DNA of 64,000 bases, from NCBI GenBank assembly GCA_963576785.1, contig OY756145.1, positions 62,001-126,000 on the forward strand, read 5' to 3'. Shown in pieces: positions 11,479 through 23,572 of the stretch. The notes under the pieces were generated by a model. That model made no database searches, was not told where the DNA came from, and saw only the letters and a list, made by a program, of their open reading frames with translations. The first letter of the stretch is position 1; every line of letters starts with the position of its first letter. The position numbers and the translations under genes were made by a program. This DNA comes from Chlorophyllum brunneum (lineage: Eukaryota; Basidiomycota; Agaricomycetes; Agaricales; Agaricaceae).

Positions 11479-12519
11479 ATGGCCATCGGACAACTCTCTA
11501 ACCAATCCCTCTCTCAGCGATCTCTCGAGGACGGAGTTCGCAACGTCATCGGCGAGTTCCTCTCCAAATCCAAACAAACTGCAAACGTCCCATATCCCGC
11601 CGACGCCGCCGTCTTCGAACGCGAGTGCTGGCTCGAGGCATACCGCCGCGGGTACGACATGTCCCAACTCACGAAACATCTCCACGTTGGGGTTCTTGTA
11701 TCCAACGCTGCATACTTCTATCAGTCCCACGAACTCAAACTCTACATTGCCTACTATACGGGCCTAATGCTCTGCGTCGATGATAATTTCGCCTACCAGG
11801 CAGATGGGATTATTCACTTCATGGAACGCTACCAGAGGGGCGAACGTCACCCTTCTGATGTCCTCAATAACATAGCTGACCTGCTCGCTGAGACATCGAC
11901 TTTCTTTGATCCTGTTGCCACCAACTTGATCATGTGTGCTTCGTTCTCATTCATGAATGCCATGGTCCTTGAACATCTCACTGCTGGCATGAAGGTACCA
12001 TCTCTCTACCCTTCTCGTCTCCCCTCACTGACGTCAATATCTTCAGCTTCCCTCGCAAGCGAAACGATACCCTGACTTCTTACGTCTCTTCTCTGGCCTT
12101 TCCAAGGCTTATTCCACTTTCATCTTCCAGCCATCCGTCAGCCCAGCCGACTATATCCATGCCTTCCCAGAACTCGAGGATATCATTAATTACGTCAAGT
12201 ACGCCCCTGGTTTATTTCCTTTGGGATACTCTATTTACTCATCAACCTGCACTTCAGTGATATAACGTCATTCTACAAAGAAGAGCTCGCGGGCGAAGAC
12301 GAGAACACTGTCTCCCTCCTGGCAAAACTCAATGATCGGTCAAAACTCGAACAGCTTCGTGTGCTCGCTGATAACGTTGTCGAGTCACATCGTCGAACAT
12401 CTGCTATTCTCAAGGACCGAAAGGATGCCAATCGTGATTACATGCTCTTCTGGTCTGGCTACATTCCTTTCCATGTCGCCTCAAAGAGGTACCGCCTTGC
12501 TGAGCTTGGTATTCACTAA
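11479..12519 (+). CDS. TRI5-like (trichodiene synthase family) sesquiterpene synthase
   Basis: Model: join(11479..11994,12047..12198,12258..12519), 309 residues. The family cyclises farnesyl diphosphate to a sesquiterpene using Mg2+ bound by two motifs. Visible here are an Asp-rich motif CVDDNFAY (D101-D102) and the NSE-type motif NDITSFYKE (N223, S227, E231), split exactly at its first Asn codon by intron 2. The trichodiene synthase equivalent is NDLMSFYKE. A C-terminal Arg-Tyr pair (R300-Y301 in ASKRYRLAEL) fits the diphosphate-sensing RY motif. Helical segments YQSHELKLYIAYYTG and DANRDYMLFWSGYIPFHVAS fit the all-alpha fold. The first Asp motif lacks the usual acidic residue at +4, which many fungal TRI5-like enzymes tolerate. 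No P450, transporter or regulator lies beside it. The product cannot be predicted. Confidence 0.88.
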
Positions 12520-15500
12520 TTCTCTCCTTTCTACGTAATCTATTCGATGCGATGTTCGCGCTTTCAGTTTTCCATTGCTGTAAGATATTATTTATTCTGT
12601 AGCTTTATGTTCTCCTTCCTGTCCATGGTCGTATGTTCTATTCTGTCGGTACATTTGAATCCCCTGTTTCATCTGCTGGAACGTGAAATCCTACTAAATA
12701 TTTATGCTAATTAGCACTAGCACACACTCATCGTCTTATTTTGTCCTGTTCCTGGACCTTTACCATACATTTAGCAATAGATTTACTTTACTTTCTCCAT
12801 GTATATACTTGTCTCCTCGAAACCTATCCCATAATCCTTTGATCATACCATATCAAGCCTGAAGTAAAGAAAGTCTTAGGACTGACAAACGCGGAGCACC
12901 CTACGTACTTATGTGGGAGACTGCAACCTATGTTCGTCAACGCCCTTGGAAAAAACAAAGTCTAGATCACACACAGACGTAACACCGGTACAAATGGAAC
13001 CCAAATCATTTTGAGTTAAAACATCGGTTTGGAAATCGAACGAGTATCTATCCCCTAATTGACTTGTACGTAGTGTGGGCTACTATATGATGAAGCGAAG
13101 GCGGTGTGCCAAGATGCACGGAGGTCACTGGACGTTGACAGGATTTGTCCGTCAGTAGCATCATGGTATGAATTTACCAGATTGAGGCGAGTGGGCTTTT
13201 GTGCAGAGCGGAGCGTATGTTACCAGTGGCTTGTGGGTGTCAGATGATTGATTAATTCTCACCATCTTAGGCAATTGGTAAGGAATATGCACGGCGATGT
13301 AAACTCGAGATAAACATCCATTATGCATGAGCCAACAGGTATGAAGACCTCGTATGTATTCACTGGGAGCGTAAGATCATCAATCAGTACGTTTCATACT
13401 TGGAGTACCAAGAAAAAACCCGTTAAGAATCAACAAAAAAATACTCCCCGAGTCCATTTGATCTCGCCAACTCTTTACCCGAGTCATAACGAGGTGGTGC
13501 GTCATGTATCTCATATCGCATCAGGTATCTTGGCTCTCGTAATCAACAACGAAATTTGGGCTATTGATATCTCCATCCATTCTCATCTTCCGATCTCGTT
13601 AACACAATAAGGAATTAACGCCCAGAAAAGGAACGCAAGGACGCCGGAGCAAACAGAATATGGCAATCTCTTCCCAGAATCTCTGTACTAACGGACAACC
13701 GGAGAGTCCGTCAGGGCGCAATCACACTACCGGCTTTCATTCTGCATTGATTTCGGAAATTTCATTGACATCATTAATCCCAACCTCCGCCGGTGGGTCC
13801 ACAAATATATGAATATGCCCCTGGCTACAATGAGTAAGGTGAGTATCAACTTGCTAGTCATGTGGATGGAAGGGTCAAACAACCAGCGTTGGTGTCGCTG
13901 TTCTTAACTTGAAGCTGCCGAGAGCTACGCACCAAGAGGGTTGCTGGGGCGATGTACCGGTGCCCTTGCAGGTTCGGGTTGGATGGACAGGTAGGCTACC
14001 ATACACCGGCTACAATCCGCCGTAAGATGTACCTGAAGACAAAAACAAATCCGGTAGAGAGAATTCCGGGATCCGAATCCGTTCGATTGCCTGCGTCCGT
14101 GGCATTGTTCGAACGGTACCTAGCATTATACTGCGGGCTTTCTTCACATTACAAGCTTGATGGAGTTCACACGAATGTCAGTGGGGACACGATGGAAACC
14201 ATGGTAGCCGTATATGTCTAACTGAAGGATACTTCTGCTTGTTTCGATGTTGTGATGTGGGATTGTGCAGATGAGAAAGTGAGGACTCCGCTGAACTCGA
14301 CCGTTTCAGGGTTAGGGGACTGTCCCCGTATTTTGTTTCAGCCCCCGAAATGGACGTGGGTACCCGGTGGGAGAAGATGGCGAGTGAAAGCTCCCCCGAT
14401 AAGACAAGAAAGATGCGATATCCATAGACGTAGTATTAATTTCGCAACAAAGTTCCCTGTATCACCTCACATCGTACCGCTAGTGCAGACTTTGAAGTCA
14501 CTTTTGGCTGTATATAGGTACACACTTTTCACGGAGATCCGAGCATGGGATACGAAACCAGAGGTCGAGTGTTCATAGTTCCTTTTGGGCCTGCGGTATC
14601 TATGGATAAGTTTGCCGTACTCATGACAAAATTGACATATGCTTAGACAATGATCCAAGTTACGATCCTCACTTCATTGTACTTTCAAAAAAAGTACTGG
14701 TAATGATGAGCGAAGTGATCCTGGGACACCGGGTACTCGTGAAGATCACAAAATCCTGATAAACAATTTTTGTCAGTATATTTGAAACACCCGAAGATGT
14801 CGTCCAGGGAGGCGGTCCTCCACCCGCACTATAGGGATGGAAAGATGGCCCTCCGCCGCCGAGCGACCGACATACCCTGGTCAAGCGCTTTCAAGATGCC
14901 GGAACCGATCTCCAAAAGATATCGCGATTCGCTACTTTACTCGGCCGTTAATTCTTGCCAGCCATCGAGAGGCGAAGACGGGGATTTCGGGCCAGCTTGA
15001 GCCACACTGTTGGTCGCGACTTAGATAACACCCCGTTACCGCGACGCTCCGTTCACACTACGACGGTGAGGTTAAGAGATCATATGAATGGCCGCTTGGC
15101 CCCAGCTGGCGTTGGGTGTCATTGTCCTTCCGTCATGTTTAAGGTTTCTTTTTCTGACCCACTTGAACAATTGAACATGAGCGCTCCGCTTTCTTAGGGA
15201 ATGCCCTTAAGCTTAAAATAGCCCTGGCATGTCGTCGTGTTTGTTTTTATAGGCGTTTAAAATGACAGGGAATCTGAAGAAACCGACAATGCGAAGTCAC
15301 CGGCGAAGCCTCACTGCCCCCACAGTGGGATTAGCCGAGAACTCATCAAGGGATTCTACCTTCATATTCGCAACATTGGACCAAATTTCCCCGCCTTACA
15401 GGGTATGTCGTTTAGAAGACGGATTTTCCCCGCCTTTCTCCGGGGATGGTATTTCTCCGCTTTTCTAAAGCATTGCAGATCGCTGGTAGTAGCATGGATA

Positions 15501-16530
15501 TACACATGTGTTTACTATAATTAAGATGACTGCTCTATTCTCGGTTTAGTTCTGCTAGAAGAGAGGATGGGAGGCTTAGAGCAGGGGTAGCGAGCCACCC
15601 TCAGACGGTCTAGACGAACTTTGGCTCAGCCACAGCATTGTTCGCTTGTCTGTGGCTCTTCATCTAGCACGACCAGAATAAATTATATGGAGGACAAGAA
15701 GGTTAGGGGTATCCCCATAAGACAGCGGTTAGTTGACTGTATGCAGAACCGGAAGTCCTATGGCAGGAAGGGTCATACCTCTTTTGTCGTTTTCGCACTT
15801 GAAGGTAACCTTAGAATATGAGGTATCGAGAGATTCAGTACCACTTCCAGTGGCGCAGGCCGCAGCACTGCAGCACTATTGAAGTCTGTACGAGCGAAGA
15901 CCGAATATGTTGCCATCAATCGCTCTGCAACCCGTAGCTTCAGCTCTCCCTCACTGTAAGTCTCATGAATTTGGCGGAGCCCCGTGTCGGGCACACATAC
16001 TTATTACTTCCCCCGACCTGCCCCTAGTACAATGTGGAATCGACATAGGCTACGGTGTCGTTCTCAACGTGGACCTACTAAGTCTTAAACTGCAAGGAAC
16101 ATACTCAGATATTCGTCCTAGTATGTGTTCTCAACGACAGTACTCTGATTTTGCACAGGAGAATATATTATCTCTTTCTTCCCCCCCACCCATTCGGGCG
16201 GCTACCGCGGACACAGCTAATTAGGTCTTCTCGTTGGTTTCCTGCTTTCATCTTTCACTTCATTGTTCTCCAGTGTTCGAGGCTCGTCCAGTACGGCCAT
16301 TTACGAGCTCGTATCCCGTTCCACACAGGTTCACCACCATGTCAAGCGGCCGTCCGTTAGACCACATTGACCTGCAACGTCTCCGATGTTATACACCGAG
16401 ATATTCTGTCATTAAAGGATATCAACGCGCCATATGCAGGTCTAAAACCTTTATATTTAAGGAGTTGTATAACAATACCCATCAGCCACATGAACAAGGG
16501 ATGATCAAGGTAAGCTATTTGAACAGTATT
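12520..16530. other. Intergenic, about 4 kb, no gene recognised
   Basis: This is the longest gene-free stretch. Open frames of 60-118 codons occur on both strands (for example plus 14252-14578, minus 15773-15994), but none carries motifs I recognise and none extends through splice sites. I found no terminal repeats or transposase remnants. Confidence 0.5.
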
Positions 16531-18233
16531 CTACTTGACTCTGCGATAACGGGCTTTCGCTTCAATCCCTTCCTGCTCGGAATCGCTTGATAAATGAGGA
16601 GTGTACTTGACCAAATTGGCTGTGACAGCTGGTAGGAACATTTGGTATTTGCATTTGGGGATATAAGCCACAATAGCCTTCGCTACTTGGCTGGTCGCGA
16701 ATGAAAAGTGTTTCCTTGAAGCATCCGCACGTTCAAAGCCACGCAACGATTCTGCATTCGCTGTCGTAATAGACAAGTGCCTGAGGGAAGGTAGATGACG
16801 CGCAGCAGTATCGATCAGTAACCGCTGCGGAATCCATGTCAGCCACGTCAATAGCGTGCGTTAAAGACACCACGCACGATAGTATCATCATCGGCTGATG
16901 GATTAACCTCAGATGAGATGACAGCGAGTTTAAGATATTGCAATTTGGCGCAGCGACTGATGATTGGCGCGATGTGTTCCCCGAAACACCATTTGCCTTC
17001 ATAACGAGGTAATACATAGAGATCCTCCAATGTGGGTGAATGTTGAGCCACTGCGGAATCGAAGAAGAGCCCGGCTAATTGATTGGAAGTTTCTTGATCG
17101 ACTGCTGTCACGTTCTTCAAGTATATTCGTGTCAACCCAGAGTACGATCCGACATATTCTATCAATGAGGCACTGATAGCGTCTGTCGATAGACGTTCCA
17201 GGTATATCTTGTTGGTCCGTAGTGCTGACCAGATATCTTCAGCAGTTGACGAAAATGGGTGATCATTCGATGGAGGAACGCAGTTGTTGGTGAAAGTGAG
17301 AGATTTGAGGAAGCGAAGGTGTGGTAGAGTGATGTTATCGAAGCGTGTGTACCAGCTATGTAGACCGAGGTGCTTGAGGGGTATTAGCGGCGCATTCCCG
17401 AGCAGACTGTGTAAACTCGGAATGTCTAATTCCGAATCGCCATACCAATGACTTCTGTCTATGTCGATGCTGCTCATTTCTGGACTGTGAGCAATGCAAA
17501 ATTCCAACCGTTTCACGATATGTTCGTGGAAAAACTGGCAGGATCCTGAAACGACAATTCGCCTGAGACCGTGAAGATGGTCCAATCTGAGGTTGGAAGC
17601 ATCGAAACCGAAAGAAAGGTGGAGATTAAGGTAGCGGAGGGATTGGATACGTGTCAAGCCATTGATTACTGCGAGATGAGTCCATTTAGCGTCCTCGGGC
17701 GCCGCTTTCCACCTTGACATGAAGGTCAATGAGGATACGGCATGGGAGAATTTGAGCCACATACCTCACGACATGTAAGTTGACCATTTTTGCAATGGCA
17801 TCCTCTAAGTACTCTTTCATCTCACCAGCTCCTGCTTGTACTTCCGATCCCTTATCAAGCTTCCGGAACGAGCGCCAGTGCCCTCCGGAAAACACCATCT
17901 GAGCACCTATCGACTGGGTAACGGGAGCTAGTGGACGTATGGATAGCTCGTGAATGAAATGTGCTCGGGAATGCTTGGGAGAGGCGAGCAATTGCAATTG
18001 CGAGATGCTAGTCGACAATGTTGCTCGTGTGATGTCAATGACGACATGCGACAGGACGAGCGGGTCCATTGCCACAGCGAGCTGAGCACACACAAGACGA
18101 AGCTGTTTCCTTGCTGAACCTAGCTTTTGTTATTTGAGTTTCATGTTTGCTATAGCCATGGGTATGAGGTGATGATTACCTCCTCACCGATGGCTTGCAG
18201 CAACTCTGTGGGCAACGATAGGAGTCCTGTCAT
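16531..18233 (-). CDS. F-box/LRR-like protein (paralogue of the 5.6-kb gene)
   Basis: Model: complement(join(16531..16824,16878..17712,17765..18119,18188..18233)), 509 residues, with introns of 52-68 nt in consistent phases. The start MTGLLSLPTELLQAIG is nearly the same as in the 5.6-kb gene, followed by SARKQLRLVCAQLA, the second half of the F-box-like helix pair. Repeats then follow: IQSLRYLNLHLSFGF, LHGLRRIVVSG, FLKSLTFTNN, YSGLTRIYLKNV, CAKLQYLKLAVIS, LPSLRHLSITT. The segment VGSYSGLTRIYL has a counterpart (LSSYSGVEELWL) in the duplicated genes at 36 and 39 kb, so four genes in the window belong to one family. The role is probably SCF substrate recognition. The intron at 17713-17764 is placed by the GTATGT donor and the reading frame RWKAAPEDAKW after it. 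Confidence 0.75.
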
Positions 18234-18977
18234 CGTTACTAGTGTGCGGAGGTCAGCCGCAGCTTAATCAACTGAGAGTGAACATACTTAGATGTGGGCT
18301 CATGCGTTCACGTACAGGGTCCAAGAGTGAGGAGGGAAGAGAACAGAGCAGAACGCGGAGACCATGCTAAATCGTGCAACCACGATGAAGCGCTTGTATG
18401 ACACAGCCACACCATTCGGAACTTACTGTATGTTTAGACGCTCTGGGTCTACTCACGCTAAAGCACCATTCCGGAATTTTTTTTAACCGGAATGTTATAA
18501 TGGGTCATCGCGCAGAACAGCGTGAGGTGATATCCGGAAGCTGTGAAGGTTGTGGCAATAGCCGCGTTGAACATATGATCAAGCTCATATGTAGTACGAG
18601 GTGTATTCACTCTGGAACTTCTGGCGTTTTACGAGGAGTTTGGTCTGAAGGTATTCGAATCAATCGAATCTGAACGGTTTTTAAAGCTAAGGTGGCAGAG
18701 CTCAGGCGTTCAGGCTTCCAAGGCATATGTAACCGAGTTACTTGCAAGTGTGTGGGCTGGATGACGTAATCTAATTTGGCATCGAGACTGAATTCAAAAC
18801 GTCGGAGCCGTTGACGGAAGAAGAAACCACCTTGGGCTTGGAAGAAATGATTTAGACTCTATCCAGGTCCTTGCATGATATACATCTGAGCGGACAAAAC
18901 CGGAATAGCCGTGTCATCTAAGCAGTCCTCACTTGACCAGTCCGAAACACCTCTTTGCCAGCACAATTCCTACTTCA
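18234..18977. other. Divergent intergenic region
   Basis: It separates the minus-strand F-box-type gene from the plus-strand hydrolase remnant. No TATA box or repeat was identified. A short plus frame (18398-18673) has no recognisable content. Confidence 0.5.
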
Positions 18978-20190
18978 ATGCCCGTTCACCTCTACGGACA
19001 TGTGTCGTTCCTAGATAAACTCAAGATCTTCTACACTGCGTGTCGCCTAGCAATGACGCTAATCAACTTCATGTTACTGCTCTAGCCATAGCTCTCATTG
19101 TCAGGCTTCTGCTTTCGCCATTCCGCAAATACGATCAGCACAAGTCATAGAGTCGCGTCGCCAGCGACGAATCGTTCCGATTCATGAGCACTAGGCTTCG
19201 CGTGAACCAAATGCAGTATTTAATGGGCACCACACCTACCATATACAAGGCCTGGACCAAAAGGTTCAAGAGCCGGTTATTATGGACGATTTAGGCAACG
19301 GGGGTAGTCTTCTGTGGTTCACTGATCGCCGTACGACTGGAAAACTCGTTTTCTACCTCCATGGTATGTTGAACATTCACCTTTAAAGTGCGATCAAGGT
19401 TGACTCCGAAAATAGGCGGAACATATCAGCTTCCCATGCAGGACTGGACACCATCTTTCTGGCTTTCTTATCTCAGCCAAATGAAGGCACGTACTGGGGA
19501 GGAGTTTGCCTTCGTAGCTCTTAGCTATTGTGAGCGTCAATCGTTTACCTGACGCGATCTAACGAGCTCTTCACAGCACTCTATCCGACGGCACCTTTCC
19601 CCAAACAGCTTCTTCAGGCGTCAAGTGGTCTTTCGCACCTTCTCTCCCTTGGCATAAAACCCGGGGATATACATCTCATTGGAGACTCGGCTGGCGGCGG
19701 TCTTGTACTTCAAGTTCTTTCCCACCTTCTACACCCATATCAAGACGTACCTCGGATTTTTTTATCTACACCTCTAGGCGGCGCATTCCTGATGTCTCCT
19801 TGGGTGTCTCTGACAACTGAGACTGCCTCGTTCGTTACAAACAACGCAAGCGATGTTCTAAATGGAGAATGTTGGGCATATCTCGCCAGCGCCATCCTCA
19901 AAGGTCTCCCAGAGGGTGGTAGGCCATATCTTGAAGCCGTCAAGGCACCGAAAGATTGGTGGAATGGTATCAACAAGTCAGTCAAGAAATTCACCATTTT
20001 CACTGGTGCGATGGAGTGTTTGCGGGATGATGATGTCACTTTCGCCACGACTCTGCGAGAACATCACAACGATGTCACGCTATTCGTTCAACCCGACGGT
20101 GTGCACACGGATCCGTACCTGGCCCGTCTGGCCGGTGAGAACGACAAACAAGAGGTCGTGGATTTGATTTTGGGACACTTCTTAGGATGA
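18978..20190 (+). pseudogene. Alpha/beta-hydrolase (HSL/steryl-acetylesterase-like), probably inactivated
   Basis: The 3' two thirds are well preserved: ..19363, 19416..19529, 19577..20190. They encode FYLHGGTYQLP (oxyanion loop), GDSAGGGLVLQ (nucleophile Ser), AMECLRDDDV (acid) and GVHTDPY (His). The family hydrolyses acyl esters, often of sterols or lipids. The 5' third is broken. MPVHLYGHVSF opens in one frame. The family's next part (IVRLLLSPFRKYDQ) continues only in another frame. An in-frame TAG at 19148-19150 follows. QYLMGTTPTIYKAWTK then continues, and near 19258-19263 the frame shifts again before VIMDDLGNGGSLLWF. No GT-AG intron resolves these three breaks. A shorter product from the ATG at about 19282 would keep the catalytic core but lose the N-terminal membrane and lid region. 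Sequencing error is an alternative explanation. Confidence 0.7.
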
Positions 20191-20311
20191 TAACGCATCT
20201 GACTTTATTTGTCAACACTCCCTACTCAGTATTCCTAGCTTACAAACATCCAAAGGTACAAAACAAGAGTCAAATTTGTGGTCCATCAAACCCAAGGGTT
20301 CGCATTTCACT

Positions 20312-20929
20312 TCAGTTGGTCCAAATTTGGTTCGTGTTTCCATCAACACACGACCAGATCTGAACAACATTCGTGTTCGTGAGGTTTCCATTGGTTAAAT
20401 CGAGACAGAAGTCTGAAAGATTATCGGTTAATAAAATATTTAAGTCTTAGTGAATACAGCCCCCTCGCACTTACTTGTGTTCCTAAGATTAACCTTGGCA
20501 TTTGTGGTCCGGACCCACTCCTGTGCGGGGAGGTTATCGAAGCACTGCCAGATTTTCATAGGCGTTCCATTGGCAGGGCCTGCGCACATAGGAATCAGTA
20601 ATGCCGTGTCTCTTTCGAGCAAGAACCAACGCACTGGCTCCCGCATCAAGGCAGAACGTGGAATTGGCAAGTCTGACAGCCGTGTTACCCAAGGTCAACT
20701 CCCATTGTTGCGCAGGTGTGCCATTGCAGTCGAAGCTTTGCAATCAAAATCAGCTCATCTCGAATGGACATAAACAGCACTTCACTTACATCTGGACGGG
20801 CGTCCCATTGGCTCGTGCGTCTTCGCGAACGTCAAGGCATTTGTTGGCATTGCCGTTAGGATGTAACACTGTAGACTGGCCAACGACAGAGGTGATCAAA
20901 GCGAGTGCAGAGAGGTAAGTGAGCTTCAT
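20312..20929 (-). CDS. Secreted ricin-B-type (beta-trefoil) lectin 1
   Basis: Model: complement(join(20312..20412,20475..20579,20635..20735,20790..20929)), 148 residues. The first 17 or so residues (MKLTYLSALALITSVVG) are a clear signal peptide. The mature protein has the three-lobed beta-trefoil pattern with QxW-type sites: NKCLDVR, then CNGTPAQQWEL, then KIWQCFDNLPAQEW, and VQIWSCVDGNTNQIW at the end. The family binds galactose- or GalNAc-containing glycans; in fungi such small lectins are linked to cell-wall binding or defence. It has no toxic enzyme chain, only the lectin fold. Intron phases are 2,1,1, identical to the two genes upstream. A TATA-like TACAAATA sits about 80 nt before the ATG. 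It is convergent with the hydrolase remnant. Confidence 0.88.
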
Positions 20930-21496
20930 CGTTGGGATTACAGTTTAACAGGTACAAGGAAGTCAAGGGACAGATTGAACCTGCTGTTCTCGGTTGCACA
21001 ATTCCAGTGCTATTTGTAGTCTGTCCTCCTAGACACTTGCATGTTTCCGGGACTTATGAATAGCACATTACTCGTACTTGGGTTCGCCGAGCGTAGAAGA
21101 GTGCGGCCTTAGAAGTCTTTCAATCATTACAAAAAGGAAGTGCCATGGGGTGCTCATAAAGAGCTAGTGGCTTGCGGCGTATCTCGGATCCCTGAAAATA
21201 CACTGCCTCATGAATTGGTTATCTTTGGAAACCTGCCTTAGTGCCAATGGAACGAAGCAGCTCAGACGTCGGTGGCTCAGGTTTGGCCCCACTTAGTTGA
21301 GGTAGAAGATGATTTCCGTGCCTTACCAGGTGGTTTTTTGTTGAATATGAGAACATGCGACTTGATCGCTGACTGGAGACCACTGCGAAGCTACAAAACT
21401 ACGTAATTCTTAAAGAAATACATCCTTGGATGGAAGTCTTCGGTAGTGTTTACTGGTTCAGATCACGGAAGTTACGATGTTTCGCTTCTCTTCTCA
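20930..21496. other. Intergenic between lectins 1 and 2
   Basis: This is the promoter of lectin 1 (TATA-like sequence near 21010-21017) and the 3' region of lectin 2. There are no other genes. Confidence 0.6.
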
Positions 21497-22143
21497 TCAA
21501 ACGTCCGTCTCAATCCACTCCTGGTTCTTGTTTCCATCAGTACAGTGCCAGGTTTGGACCCGATTACCATTGGTTGAATCTCCGTTCGTCAAGTCGACGC
21601 AAAGTCCTGCAACATGTATACATATCAAACAAGTCGATGCCCGAAAAGAGACTCTGAAGGAGCCTACCTTGGTTATAAAGAGCAATACGATTATCATCGG
21701 TATAGAACCAAGTCTGAGCAGCGAGGCCGTCGAAGCATTCCCAAATCTTCAATCCAACCCCATTCGCCGGTGCTAACGACCATGTGCTCAGCTGTCAAGA
21801 AGAAGTTATACACAGAACCCGATCACTCACTGGAACCGGCATCTAGGCAGTAATTACTGCTCCCAACCTTGATAGAAGTAGGTACGGTACGAGAAAAGGT
21901 CCAGTTCTGTGCCTGAGAGTTGTTACAATCATAGCTGTGGAAGGATTCGTCAGTCACAATGTACCCAGAATTCCCGACTAATCAAATCACGAACATCTGA
22001 ACAGGGGTGCCTAGTGCTAGAACACCACCTTGAACATCCAGACACTTGGACGTTCCAGAGACATTGTTCGTGATTTCGGTGAAGCGGGCCAAGGCACTCT
22101 GGGCCAAGATGCCGAACGTGGCAGTTGAAAGAATAAGCTTCAT
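21497..22143 (-). CDS. Secreted ricin-B-type lectin 2
   Basis: Model: complement(join(21497..21606,21668..21772,21831..21934,21995..22143)), 155 residues. It has a signal peptide MKLILSTATFGILAQSALA, then SKCLDVQGG, CNNSQAQNWTF, NYCLDAGS, KIWECFDGLAAQTWFY, LCVDLTNGDSTNGN and WHCTDGNKNQEW. It shares the four-exon plan and intron phases of its neighbours. The third exon is exactly 105 nt in all three lectins. The lobes keep the QxW core and the Cys pairs expected for the fold. It is secreted and presumably binds glycans; the ligand is unknown. A TATA box (TATAAA) lies about 70 nt upstream, at 22211-22216. Confidence 0.88.
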
Positions 22144-22919
22144 GGGGGGTGTTAAATAAGCTTTAGAAGGGGTGTCAAGCTGGGATGTTCTGCAACTTTA
22201 TCTCTACGCATTTATACCCTCACAAATGTCCGGCAAGTTGGCTGTACTGTGAGCAATCTCAGCCTGGTATGTGGTAGCACATGGACATTCGGTTTCGCAT
22301 CCTGCAACATTGCGATGTTGGCGGGCAATGGAGACTTAGCGGCCGTATACCACAACTTCCCTTCCACGAAGCCGTAAGGGACGGTTTTCGTCCGCAAAAG
22401 GTCCGAGGCTCGAGGTTTAGAGGAAGCGAGACTTCTAAACATCACAAACGAACACCTGTACTGATAAGAAGTCGGACATGAATCTTCTTCTTCGGATGGA
22501 AAGCCCCTGTTACAGTTGATTCTGCTCACTCATTTTCCTTGTCAATTCGATTCCATGGACTACATGAAGGAGGGTTGTGAATAAGTCTTGTCTCCTTTGA
22601 ACTGATCTAGGAGTCCAACTTTAGTATCTCACTGCACTGAATAATGCACAACCCCCGGCTTCTATTCGAAAGTATCATTAGGCTTCCGCCACTGTACTTA
22701 CGCAGGACACTTCATGCGATAATCGGAGTATACGGTAAACCGTGCCCGCAATGCATGACTAATTTAACTTCGGACCAGGTAGAACAGGTACAAATATAGA
22801 AATGACTATTATATTTAGAACACACGAGAGGTCCTTGTAAAACAACTAAGCCGTAATGTCCGATTCCCAAGTCCGAATTTTTGAGGAAAAAGCAACCACG
22901 TAAAGTACTACAACAGTAT
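22144..22919. other. Intergenic between lectins 2 and 3
   Basis: It contains the lectin 2 promoter (TATA at 22211-22216) and the 3' region of lectin 3. No further gene is seen. Confidence 0.6.
22211..22216 (-). promoter_or_regulatory. TATA box of lectin 2
   Basis: TATAAA on the minus strand lies 68-73 nt before the ATG at 22143. Lectin 3 has a similar ATAAAAAG element at about the same distance (near 23641-23648). Confidence 0.5.
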
Positions 22920-23572
22920 TCAAGGATTGTTAACAGGGATCCATACTTGGTTCTGGTTCCCTGCGCTGCATTGCCAAGTCTGAACTTGGTTTCCGTTGGT
23001 AATGTCTCCGTTAGTCAAATCCAAGCATTGCCCTACAGAATGGGAGTCTTAGTAACGAAGGGGGAATGGAAATTTCGTTCATACCCTTGTTGTCTAAAAC
23101 GATATGTTTATTCTTGTCGAAACGCCAGGTCTGAGCTGCGAGACCTTTAAAGCACTGCCATATCTTCATACGGACTCCATTGGCCGGACCTATCCCGCGG
23201 AACGTTAACCGAGTTAAACATGGATAGGGTAGAAGACGTACTTGACCCAGCATCGAGACAAAAATTCGTGTTCCTTAGCCTGATAGAAGTAGGACCCGGA
23301 CGTGAAAAGTCCCAATCTTGCGCTTTCGAGTGATTACAATCAAAACTGTCATGAACGATGAGAAGATTACGCGATTATATCAAGTAAAGAACAAACATCT
23401 GAACAGGTGTCCCATTTTCCAATTTAGCACCTCGAACATCGAGACATTTGGGTTTTACACCAGGATTACATTTCGGGCCACCAGGGAGAGGTTTTCTAAT
23501 TTCCGTAAAGTCGCCTAGTGCGACTTGGGCGATTGTGAGAGCGATAACGGAGACTTGCAGAGCGAACTTCAT
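22920..23572 (-). CDS. Secreted ricin-B-type lectin 3
   Basis: Model: complement(join(22920..23032,23085..23189,23242..23345,23397..23572)), 165 residues. The signal peptide is MKFALQVSVIALTIAQVALG. The mature part has KCLDVRGAKLENGTP, CNHSKAQDWDFSR, NFCLDAGS, KIWQCFKGLAAQTW, QCLDLTNGDITNGN and WQCSAGNQNQVW. It is longer than the other two because of a Pro/Gly/Cys insertion (KPLPGGPKCNPG) after the signal peptide. The four-exon layout and phases 2,1,1 are the same, so the three genes arose by tandem duplication. A TATA-like ATAAAAAG lies about 70 nt upstream, next to a TG dinucleotide run. Confidence 0.88.

Noticed and set aside
11479..20190. Secondary-metabolite cluster around the terpene synthase
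   Set aside because: No P450, methyltransferase, transporter or regulator is nearby. The hydrolase remnant is 6.5 kb away beyond a gene-free region and an F-box gene, and is broken.
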